Assembly: GCA_015484845.1 (NCBI GenBank)
Contig: WFUT01000105.1
Location: 1-32,564, forward strand
Length of the DNA stretch: 32,564 nucleotides
Direction of reading: 5' to 3'
DNA from: Desulfobulbaceae bacterium
GTDB taxonomy: Bacteria > Desulfobacterota > Desulfobulbia > Desulfobulbales > Desulfobulbaceae
Shown: positions 1 through 9,931 of the stretch, in pieces
Layout: each line of letters begins with the position of its first letter
Numbering within the stretch: the first letter of the stretch is position 1
Notes under the pieces: model-generated
Told to the model about the DNA's origin: nothing
Databases searched by the model: none
The model's input: only the letters and a program-made list of their open reading frames with translations
Translations under genes and position numbers: made by a program

Positions 1-48
1 CAGGATACCGACAAAAAAACCGACCCGCAGCAGGGTGGTATCATCCAT
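1..48 (-). CDS. Partial CDS, N-terminus only (MDDTTLLRVGFFVGIL...), probable membrane protein, possibly sterol desaturase-like
   Basis: ATG at 48 on the minus strand, overlapping the stop of the 41..1132 ORF (ATGGATGA arrangement); open to the window edge; hydrophobic N-terminus. Confidence 0.45.
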   Translation of the reverse strand, partial: MDDTTLLRVGFFVGIL

Positions 49-1132
49 CTCTCTCCTCCTCCGGGCCGGTACCGGCGGCCGGTGCGGCAACAGGGGCTGC
101 TTCCCCTGCTCCCCGCCAGGGCAGAGCCACGGCAAACAACATACCGCGCTCCTCTCTTCTCCGGTAACGGAGCGAGCCGCCGTGGGCCTGGACGATCTTG
201 CTGACAATGGCCAGGCCCAGGCCTGTGCCATCCTTTTTCGTGGTCATGAACGGCGTGCAGATCCTGTCCATCTCCTGCTCGTCCACTCCCCTGCCCCGGT
301 CCAGCACCTCGACCACGACCCGGTCTTCCCCGGCATGCAGCGCACTGCGGACCACGACCCTGGAGCCGGCGGCCGAGGCCTCGACGCCGTTGCCGATCAG
401 GTTCAGCAGGGCCTGCTGCAGCCGGTTGCGGTCAAAGAGGATGGAGGGCAGGCGCTCGTCCAGCTCGAGCTCGATCCGGATGCCGGCCGCCGAGGCGGGG
501 CCGGCCGCCACCTCCACGGTCTGCCGGATCAGGTCATTGAGATCGCCGCGCCTGCGATCAAGCCGCAGGGGCCGGGCAAAGGCCAGCATGTCCATGATCA
601 TCAGCTCAAGGCGGTCTGCCTGGCCGATGATGAGCTCCAGTTTCTTTGCCGCATCACTGTCGTCATCGGGGATGCGCCGGCGGAGCTGGCGGGCGAAACC
701 GCCGATGGCGGTGAGCGGGGTCTTCATGTCATGGGCAATGCAGGAGATCCCCTTGCCCATGGCGGCAAGGGAGGCCATCTGCCGCTGCTGCTCCTGGCGG
801 CGGATCTCCTGGTCCCGCATCCGGCCGACCAGGAGGCCGACTGCGAAATAGAGCATGATCTCCAGCAGGTTGCCAAACTCGTGGCCCGTGAAACGATCCG
901 CGCTCAGGAAGACAAAGGGCAGGTAGGCACAGGTTACTGCCAGCGAGGCCAGCAGGCCGCCCCGCAGCCCGAACCAGAACCCGGCCAGGACCACGGGAAG
1001 AAAGTACATCTCCCGGTAGATGACATGCAGGTAGAGCAGGTCCTCCCTGGTCCTGTAGTGGGCCAGGCTGATCAATACGATCAGGAAGACAATGATACCG
1101 CGCCTGTAGGAATCATCTCGCAGCATGGACAA
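41..1132 (-). CDS. Membrane-bound sensor histidine kinase (N-terminal TM helices, HisKA, HATPase_c)
   Basis: TM-rich N-terminus, H-box CIAHDMKTPLTAIGG, N-box NLIGNGVEA, G-boxes DRGRGVDEQE and TKKDGTGLGLAIV. Confidence 0.9.
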   Translation of the reverse strand: MSMLRDDSYRRGIIVFLIVLISLAHYRTREDLLYLHVIYREMYFLPVVLAGFWFGLRGGLLASLAVTCAYLPFVFLSADRFTGHEFGNLLEIMLYFAVGLLVGRMRDQEIRRQEQQRQMASLAAMGKGISCIAHDMKTPLTAIGGFARQLRRRIPDDDSDAAKKLELIIGQADRLELMIMDMLAFARPLRLDRRRGDLNDLIRQTVEVAAGPASAAGIRIELELDERLPSILFDRNRLQQALLNLIGNGVEASAAGSRVVVRSALHAGEDRVVVEVLDRGRGVDEQEMDRICTPFMTTKKDGTGLGLAIVSKIVQAHGGSLRYRRREERGMLFAVALPWRGAGEAAPVAAPAAGTGPEEERDG

Positions 1133-1177
1133 CCGTGACAGCAGCGGGCCGGGACAGGCGTCCTCCGGCCGGTGAAG

Positions 1178-2467
1178 TCATCTTGCGCCTCCCTGCCGGG
1201 CTGCCCCCGGGATGCGGATCGTAAAGGTCGTGCCCTGGCCCGGGGCGGTGTTCACCTCGATGGTCCCCTCGTGCTGCTCGATGATCCGGTGCACGTAGGT
1301 GAGGCCGAGGCCGGTGGAGTGGGTCTTGCTGGTGAAAAAGGGATCAAATATCAGGCCAAGCCGCTCCCCTGGTATGCCGGGGCCGGTATCGCTGATATCA
1401 ATGCGCACGAACTGGCCCTCGGGCTGGATGCTGATCCGGATCCTGCCCTTTCCCGCCAGGGCATCCAGGCTGTTGGCGATCACCTCGTCGAAAACCCGGC
1501 GCATAAGGAGCGGGTCATGCCAGCAGGGCAGCTCGCCCTGTTCCGGCTCCAGGATGAACTCCACGCCGGCGGCCCGCTCCATGGTCCTGGCATGACGCAC
1601 CGCCTGCGCGGCCAGGGCAACGATATCGCCGCGGCCGGGAGAGAAGCTGTCCTGGCGGGCGAACTTTGCAAATTCGCCCACGATCTTCTCCAGCCTGTCC
1701 GTTCCCTGGATGATGAACGCCAGCTTTTTCTCGACCCTGGGATTGCCCTGCAGATCCCTGGCCAGCTGCCGCGCCAGGCCGCCCATGCTCATCACCGGGT
1801 TGCGGATGCTGTGCGCCACGCCCATGGCCATCTCGACGATGGAGGAGATCTTCTCAGACCGGATCAGCTCGGCCTGGGTATGGCGGAGTTCCTCCCTGGT
1901 CATGACCAGTTTCCGGCGCAGCCGTTCGTGCAGGGCGGCGTTCTCCAGGGCAATGGCCGCCTGGCTGGCCAGGGCGCAGAAGACCTCCAGCTCGATCTTC
2001 TCGTACTGCCGCTCGGGCGCGGCGATGAAGATCATGCCGGTCACCCTGCCCTTGGTCTCCATGGGCGCACTGAGCACGGTCTGCAGAAAGGACTGCTCCC
2101 CGGGGGCCAGGGACCGGAAGACCTCGCCGGGCAGGAGCTCCTCCGGACGGATGAAGCCTTCGTGCTGCACCAGGCAGTGGGCGGCGTGCTCAAGGTGGAT
2201 ACTGGAAAACAGGCTGACATCCAGTGGCCAGGTGCCCACGGTGGAGACCTGCTGCATCCGGCCGGTGTCACCGTCGTTGTGGAGCAGCAGGGCGTTGTCA
2301 GCGCCCATGACCCGGGTCACCATGGCCAGGATGGTGTTAATAAGCTGTTCCTTGTCAAGCTCGGAATTGATCAGCTTGGTAACATCATGGAAGGTGAGCA
2401 GCAGGTCGCGGAGGTTCTGGCAGGAGTCCCGGGCCGTGCTGTGATCAGAGAGATAGTTCCTTTTCAT
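1178..2467 (-). CDS. GAF-domain sensor histidine kinase (soluble)
   Basis: GAF-like N-terminus, H-box GVAHSIRNPVMSMGG, G-box DTGPGIPGE and TKTHSTGLGLTYV type motifs. Start moved from 2542 to MKRNYL at 2467, because the longer ORF overlaps the copA 3' end. Confidence 0.88.
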   Translation of the reverse strand: MKRNYLSDHSTARDSCQNLRDLLLTFHDVTKLINSELDKEQLINTILAMVTRVMGADNALLLHNDGDTGRMQQVSTVGTWPLDVSLFSSIHLEHAAHCLVQHEGFIRPEELLPGEVFRSLAPGEQSFLQTVLSAPMETKGRVTGMIFIAAPERQYEKIELEVFCALASQAAIALENAALHERLRRKLVMTREELRHTQAELIRSEKISSIVEMAMGVAHSIRNPVMSMGGLARQLARDLQGNPRVEKKLAFIIQGTDRLEKIVGEFAKFARQDSFSPGRGDIVALAAQAVRHARTMERAAGVEFILEPEQGELPCWHDPLLMRRVFDEVIANSLDALAGKGRIRISIQPEGQFVRIDISDTGPGIPGERLGLIFDPFFTSKTHSTGLGLTYVHRIIEQHEGTIEVNTAPGQGTTFTIRIPGAARQGGAR

Positions 2468-2504
2468 GGGCGAGATACCTGGTCCGGAGTCACCGGGATA
2501 AGGG

Positions 2505-4976
<2,472 letters not shown>

Positions 4977-5065
4977 GGCAACCTCCTTCCGGCAGTAGTG
5001 ACACCTTCCGAAGCATCGGGTAACAGGGGGCGGATCAATCGGACTGCGGGTGCCACCTCGACCTC

Positions 5066-5088
5066 GTGACAGCGCTCCGCGGTGTCAC
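5066..5088. repeat. Hairpin GTGACAGCGC-tcc-GCGGTGTCAC in the merR-copA intergenic region
   Basis: Inverted repeat read directly; one G/G mismatch. Confidence 0.6.
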
Positions 5089-5121
5089 CAGGGGCTGTTG
5101 CCCATTTTCATTGTTGGTCGA

Positions 5122-5136
5122 GCCCGCTGCGCGGGC
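5122..5136. repeat. Hairpin GCCCGC-tgc-GCGGGC in the merR-copA intergenic region
   Basis: Perfect 6-bp inverted repeat with 3-nt loop. Confidence 0.6.
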
Positions 5137-5153
5137 ATGAACCTCTCTCCATC

Positions 5154-5210
5154 CGCGCCCTTGATGCCTCGCATCTCCGGCGATATTGCCAATCGCAGAA
5201 TTGCGGTTTC
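5154..5210 (+). repeat. Dispersed repeat copy A (half element): CGCGCCCTTGATGCCTCGCATCTCCGGCGATATTGCCAATCGCAGAATTGCGGTTTC
   Basis: Near-identical to segments at 6571-6631 (reverse orientation) and 29926-29988. Confidence 0.85.
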
Positions 5211-5637
5211 AATGGTTGCTGCGGTTGTGCTGCGCGTGCTCGCCGCTCAGGGCCTCCAGGATCGGACAGTCGTCCACCGAGCCGTGACCGTCGCATTGTG
5301 CGACCAACTGTTCCAGGCCGGCCTGGATCCTGGTGAGATCCCTGATCCGATGCCTGATCTTGTCGATCTTCTTTGTTGCCCGGGCCTTGATATCCGCCTT
5401 GGTGGCGGCGGGATCACTGCTCAGCACCAGCAGTTCCCCTATCTCGGCCAGGGTGAAGCCCAGCGATTTTGCCCGCCTGATGAAACGGAGACGGAGGGCG
5501 TCATCCTCGCTGTAGAGCCGATAGTTGGACTCGCTCCTGGCCGCGGTCTCGATCAGACCGCACCGTTCATAAAAACGGATGGTGTCGGTGGAGACTCCGA
5601 CCCGTTTCGCCAACTTGCCAATGGTGAGTGTTTCCAT
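5209..5637 (-). CDS. MerR-family heavy-metal-responsive transcriptional regulator (CueR/ZntR/CadR-like)
   Basis: METLTIGKLAKRVGVSTDTIRFYERCGLI HTH; C-terminal metal-loop cysteines CDGHGSVDDCPIL. Start set at the METLTIG Met within the longer ORF. Confidence 0.92.
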   Translation of the reverse strand: METLTIGKLAKRVGVSTDTIRFYERCGLIETAARSESNYRLYSEDDALRLRFIRRAKSLGFTLAEIGELLVLSSDPAATKADIKARATKKIDKIRHRIRDLTRIQAGLEQLVAQCDGHGSVDDCPILEALSGEHAQHNRSNH

Positions 5638-5671
5638 GTCGTCTCCCTGGTGATGTCCTCTTCTGTGGTAT

Positions 5672-5703
5672 ACTCTACACATTGGACCATGGACCATGGT
5701 CAA
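5672..5703 (-). promoter_or_regulatory. Candidate MerR-type promoter/operator of merR-copA: TTGACC-N20-TAGAGT with dyad ACCATGG-T-CCATGGT in the spacer
   Basis: Minus strand TTGACCATGGTCCATGGTCCAATGTGTAGAGT, 35 bp upstream of the merR start; long spacer and central dyad are typical of MerR-family promoters. Confidence 0.65.
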
Positions 5704-5726
5704 GGCTGAAGGGTAAAAAAAGATCG

Positions 5727-5960
5727 TCAGCTCAGGAGATCCCTGAACAGGCTGACCAGGGTACCGATGGGCCCGCCGGTATCCACCGCGCCGGTATAGA
5801 GGGCGATGGCGCTCCACAGGCCCAGCAGTATGCCAACAGCCACCAGCAGGAACAGGAGCACCATGGCAATGGTTTCACCGATGGTGCCGCCCTCGTCCTG
5901 CTCGTCTTCTCTCTGCTGCATCAGAACGGTCTCTTCATGAAACTGAAACAAGGTATTCAT
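5727..5960 (-). CDS. Small single-TM protein (77 aa), paralogue of the next gene
   Basis: MNTLFQFHEE...VGILLGLWSAIALYTGAVDTGGPIGTLVSLFRDLLS; SD GGAGGG before ATG at 5960. Confidence 0.75.
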   Translation of the reverse strand: MNTLFQFHEETVLMQQREDEQDEGGTIGETIAMVLLFLLVAVGILLGLWSAIALYTGAVDTGGPIGTLVSLFRDLLS

Positions 5961-5989
5961 GGCTCCCTCCACCGGACGGTTCCCTTTTC

Positions 5990-6202
5990 CTACATCCCTG
6001 TCACGGCACGGACAAAGTCGGTGAGCAGGGCAAAGGGGCCGCCGCTGGCCACCATGCCGGCGAACAGGGCAACAATGCCCCAGAGGCCGATCAGGATACC
6101 GCCGGCCCCCACCGTGGCCAGGCCGGTCAGGATGGCGATGTCCATTACCGAGGCATCGCGGGGTGCTGTCTTCTCACGTACACGGGTCATTGCTGCTTTC
6201 AT
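5990..6202 (-). CDS. Small single-TM protein (70 aa), paralogue of 5727..5960
   Basis: MKAAMTRVREK...GGILIGLWGIVALFAGMVASGGPFALLTDFVRAVTGM; SD GAGGAAGAG before ATG at 6202 (6232 possible). Confidence 0.75.
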   Translation of the reverse strand: MKAAMTRVREKTAPRDASVMDIAILTGLATVGAGGILIGLWGIVALFAGMVASGGPFALLTDFVRAVTGM

Positions 6203-6260
6203 GATCTCTTCCTCGAAGGTTGGATGTTTCATGTCACTTTGTGGTCTTTACCTGTCACAT

Positions 6261-6276
6261 TTCATGGACCGTGCCA
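6261..6276 (-). promoter_or_regulatory. Candidate sigma-54 -24/-12 promoter TGGCACGGTCCATGAA
   Basis: Perfect TGGCACG -24 block with correct spacing to a TG at -12 (consensus TTGC; C replaced by A). Confidence 0.6.
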
Positions 6277-6371
6277 GGATGAAACAAAACATCAACGCAT
6301 ACATAACACTGTAGGATGAAAGAAAAAATAAACCCTTACCAGGGATTGCCCCCAGGGTGGCATGGCAGGGG

Positions 6372-6388
6372 TATCCAAAAACAGGACA
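6372..6388. promoter_or_regulatory. Candidate activator-binding dyad TATC-N9-GACA (TATCCAAAAACAGGACA)
   Basis: Same TRTCYA-N7-GACAGC pattern as 12958-12974 and 24316-24332; about 96 bp upstream of the 6261-6276 promoter. Confidence 0.5.
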
Positions 6389-6506
6389 GCGGAAAATATC
6401 TCCCGCCCCGGACCGTCTCATTTCAAGACAGCAGCCCGTACCCGGCGCCGCAGGGCGGTGTCGCGGGGTCGGGGTGGCGGCCAGGGGTCCGGGAAAAACC
6501 CGGAGG

Positions 6507-6576
6507 CAGGTTGCCCTTGTGGCGCAGAGCGCCTGTGAGGTGTTGCACCGCAGAGCGGTGCAACAAGAGCAACCTG
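6507..6576. repeat. Nested inverted-repeat element: outer 14-bp arms CAGGTTGCCCTTGT/ACAAGAGCAACCTG enclosing two hairpins with identical CAGAG loops
   Basis: GGCG-CAGAG-CGCC (6521-6533) and TTGCACCG-CAGAG-CGGTGCAA (6543-6563) inside arms that pair 13/14. Confidence 0.75.
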
Positions 6577-6631
6577 AATTCTGCAACTGGCAATATTGCC
6601 GGAGATGCGAGGCAGCAAGGGCGCAGACGTC
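6571..6631 (-). repeat. Dispersed repeat copy B (half element)
   Basis: Reverse complement ACGTCTGCGCCCTTGCTGCCTCGCATCTCCGGCAATATTGCCAGTTGCAGAATTCAGGTT matches copies A and C. Confidence 0.85.
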
Positions 6632-6685
6632 TGGACCAGGGTTTCAGATCGCGGTCCCCTGCGCTCCCGGCCGCCATTTCCGGAG

Positions 6686-6717
6686 AAAAAAAGCCCGGTC
6701 AGCACAGCCGACCGGGC
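6686..6717 (-). terminator. Rho-independent terminator downstream of cusA
   Basis: Minus strand GCCCGGTC-ggctgtgct-GACCGGGC followed by TTTTTTT. Confidence 0.88.
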
Positions 6718-6741
6718 AGGGTGAGAGGGAAACGCAGGTTG

Positions 6742-9700
6742 TCAGGAAACCTGTTTCTGCTTCCTGCTGAGCCGACGTTCCCGGAACTGGAGATACATGC
6801 CGTAGATAATCGGAATGACGAGCAGGCTGAGGATGGTGGCCGTGACCATGCCCCCCACCATGGGGGCGGCGATCCGCCGCATGACCTGTGAGCCGGTACC
6901 GGTGCCGTACATGATGGGCAGCAGGCCGGCAATGGTGGCGGTGGCGGTCATGGCGATGGGCCGAACACGCTCCGAGGTGCCGGTATGGACCGCCTCCATG
7001 ATCTCTCTGCTGTTCAGGCTGCGCCCGCCGACCTCCCGGTGCTTCTTTTCCAGCTCATGGTCGATGAAGGTGAGCACAAGCACACCGATCTCGGACGAGA
7101 CCCCTGCCAGGGCGATGAAGCCCACCACGATGGCCACCGACAGGTTGAAGCCGGAGAACCAGATCAGCCAGATCCCGCCCACCAGGGCAAAGGGAATGGA
7201 GAGCATGACGATAACCGGCTCTGCCAGGTTGCGGAAATTGAAATAGAGCAGCAGGAAGATCGCCACCAGTGTCAGGGGCACCACCAGGCGCAGCCGCTCT
7301 CTGGCCCGCTGCATGTACTCGAACTGGCCGGACCAGGAGAGGGTGTAGCCGGCCGGCAGCTTGAGCTCGCTGGCGATCTTCTTCTTGGCCCGGGCCACAT
7401 AGCCGCCGATGTCCGAGCTGGAGATATCGACATAGATCCAGGCATTGGGCCGCGCGTTTTCGCTCTTGATCACTGGCGCGCCCCGGGCAAGACGGATATC
7501 GGCCACCTGGTTGAGCGGTATCTGCGCCCCGGCCGGCGTGGGCACCAGGGCCCGGCCGATGCTCTGCGGCGAATCCCGCAGGTCACGGGGATAACGGACA
7601 TTGATGGGATAACGCTCAAGACCCTCGATGGTCTCGGAGACGTTCATGCCGCCGATGGCCGACATGATGACATCCTGGACATCGTCCACCGTCAGCCCGT
7701 AGCGGGCCGCCTCCTTCCGGTTGACCCGGATATCGAGGTAGTAGCCACCCACGGCCCGGTCACCGTAGGCCGAGATCGTGCCGGGCAGGGTCTTCATGAT
7801 GTTTTCGATGTCCAGGGAAAGGCGCTGCAGCGTTTTCAGGTCCGGACCGCTGACCTTGATGCCGATGGGCGTCTTGATGCCCGTGGACAGCATGTCGATC
7901 CGCGTCTTGATGGGCATGGTCCAGGCGTTGGCCAGGCCGGGCATGCGCAGTTCCTTGTCCATCTCCTTCATCAGGTCGCTGGTGGTCTTGGAGGGATCAG
8001 GCCACTGGTCCCGGGGTTTCAGCCGGATGGTGGTCTCGATCATGGACAGGGGCGCCGGGTCGGTGGCGGTCTCGGCCCGTCCCACCTTGCCGAACACGGA
8101 CTGCACCTCGGGAAAGGTCTTGATGATCTTGTCGGTCTGCTGCAGGATCTCCTTGGCCTTGGTGATGGAGATGCCGGGGAAGGTGGACGGCATGTAGAGG
8201 ATATCGCCCTCGTCCAGCGGCGGCATGAACTCGGAACCAAGCCGCGACAGGGGGTACCAGGTCGCGGCCACCAGGGCGACGGCGCCGAGCAGGACCAGCC
8301 AGCGCAGCTTGATAAACAGGCGCAGGATGGGGCTGTGGACAAAGATCAGCATCCGGTTGATGGGATTTTTCGCCTCGGCAATGATCTTGCCGCGGATGAA
8401 GTACCCCATCAGGACCGGCACCAGGGTCACGGCCAGGAAGGCGGAAGCGGCCATGGCATAGGTCTTGGTGAAGGCCAGGGGTGAAAACAGCCGCCCCTCC
8501 TGGGCCTGGAGCGTGAAGATGGGCAGGAAGGAGACCGTGATGATGAGCAGGGAGAAGAAGAGCGCCGGTCCCACCTCCCGGGCCGCATCGCCCATGATCC
8601 GCCAGCGGGTGGCGGAGTCGATGACGGTGCCATTTTTTGCCGCCGCCTCCAGGTGCTTGTGCCCGTTCTCGATCATGACGATGGCACCGTCCACCATGGC
8701 GCCGATGGCGATGGCGATGCCGCCCAGCGACATGATGTTGGCGTTGATGCCCTGCAGTTTCATGATGATGAAGGCCATGAGGATGCCCATGGGCAGGCTG
8801 GCGATGGCCACCAGGGCGGAACGGAAATGGAGCAGGAAGACCACGCAGACAATCGAGACAACGATGAACTCCTCGATCAGCTTGCTCTTGATGTTCTCGA
8901 TGGCCCGCTCGATGAGATTGCCACGGTCATAGACCGGCACGATCTCCACCCCCTTGGGCAGTCCCTTTTTCAGCTCTGCCAGCTTGGCGCGCACCGCCTC
9001 GATGGTGGCCAGGGCGTTGTCACCATAGCGCATGATGATCACCCCACCAGCCACCTCGCCCTGACCGTTGAGCTCGGCGACCCCGCGCCGCAGCTCCGGT
9101 CCGAGATGGATGTTGGCCACGTCGCCGAGTCGTATCGGCGTGCCCATCCGGTCGGTTTTGAGGGGAATCTGCTTCAGGTCGTCGATGGAGCGGATATAGC
9201 CCAGGCCGCGCACCATGTACTCGGTCTCGGCCATCTCGATGAGCCGCCCGCCCACGTCACTGTTGGAGCGCTGGATCGCCCGGCGGACCTGCTGGATGGG
9301 GATGTTATAGGTGGCCAGCTTGTCCGGGTCCACCTCGACCTGGTACTGCTTGACATAACCGCCGATGGAGGCCACCTCGGCCACGCCGGGCACGGTCTGC
9401 AGGGGATAACGCAAATACCAGTCCTGGAGCGAACGGAGCTGCGCCAGATCCAGGTTGCCGGTACGGTCGACCAGGGCGTACTCGTAGACCCAGCCGACAC
9501 CGGTGGCATCGGGTCCCAGGGCCGGGGTCACGCCGGGCGGCAGCCGGGAGGAGACATAGTTGAGGGACTCCAGCACCCTGGAGCGGGCCCAGTACATGTC
9601 GGTGCCGTCCTCGAAGATCACGTAGACAAAGGAGAGACCGAAAAAGGAGTACCCCCGCACCACCTTAGATCGCGGCACGGCCAGCATGGCGGTGGTGAGC

Positions 9701-9903
9701 GGATAGGTCACCTGGTCCTCCACCACCTGCGGCGCCTGGCCGGGGTACTCGGTGAAGATGATGACCTGGACGTCGGACAGGTCGGGAATGGCGTCCAGGG
9801 GCGTGTTCTTCAGGGTCCAGATACCGGCGACGGCGATGAGGGCCATGCCGATGAGCACCAGGAACCTGTCCCGGATCGAGAGGTCGATTATCTTCTGTAT
9901 CAT
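6742..9903 (-). CDS. cusA: CusA/CzcA-family heavy-metal RND efflux permease
   Basis: 1053 aa; MIQKIIDLSIRDRFLVLIGMALIAVAGIWTLKNTPLDAIPDLSDVQVIIFTEYPGQAPQVVEDQVTYPLTTAM; AETATDPAPLSMIETTIRLKP and RIDMLSTGIKTPIGIKVSG as in CusA. Confidence 0.95.
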   Translation of the reverse strand: MIQKIIDLSIRDRFLVLIGMALIAVAGIWTLKNTPLDAIPDLSDVQVIIFTEYPGQAPQVVEDQVTYPLTTAMLAVPRSKVVRGYSFFGLSFVYVIFEDGTDMYWARSRVLESLNYVSSRLPPGVTPALGPDATGVGWVYEYALVDRTGNLDLAQLRSLQDWYLRYPLQTVPGVAEVASIGGYVKQYQVEVDPDKLATYNIPIQQVRRAIQRSNSDVGGRLIEMAETEYMVRGLGYIRSIDDLKQIPLKTDRMGTPIRLGDVANIHLGPELRRGVAELNGQGEVAGGVIIMRYGDNALATIEAVRAKLAELKKGLPKGVEIVPVYDRGNLIERAIENIKSKLIEEFIVVSIVCVVFLLHFRSALVAIASLPMGILMAFIIMKLQGINANIMSLGGIAIAIGAMVDGAIVMIENGHKHLEAAAKNGTVIDSATRWRIMGDAAREVGPALFFSLLIITVSFLPIFTLQAQEGRLFSPLAFTKTYAMAASAFLAVTLVPVLMGYFIRGKIIAEAKNPINRMLIFVHSPILRLFIKLRWLVLLGAVALVAATWYPLSRLGSEFMPPLDEGDILYMPSTFPGISITKAKEILQQTDKIIKTFPEVQSVFGKVGRAETATDPAPLSMIETTIRLKPRDQWPDPSKTTSDLMKEMDKELRMPGLANAWTMPIKTRIDMLSTGIKTPIGIKVSGPDLKTLQRLSLDIENIMKTLPGTISAYGDRAVGGYYLDIRVNRKEAARYGLTVDDVQDVIMSAIGGMNVSETIEGLERYPINVRYPRDLRDSPQSIGRALVPTPAGAQIPLNQVADIRLARGAPVIKSENARPNAWIYVDISSSDIGGYVARAKKKIASELKLPAGYTLSWSGQFEYMQRARERLRLVVPLTLVAIFLLLYFNFRNLAEPVIVMLSIPFALVGGIWLIWFSGFNLSVAIVVGFIALAGVSSEIGVLVLTFIDHELEKKHREVGGRSLNSREIMEAVHTGTSERVRPIAMTATATIAGLLPIMYGTGTGSQVMRRIAAPMVGGMVTATILSLLVIPIIYGMYLQFRERRLSRKQKQVS

Positions 9904-9931
9904 TGCAATATTCGCTCCTTACGGCGCAATC

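Noticed and set aside
6248-6932. Small ORFs in the cusA-downstream intergenic region (e.g. 6248..6586, 6316..6891)
   Set aside because: They run through the terminator, repeats and the three-way-junction element; no SD or recognisable protein features.
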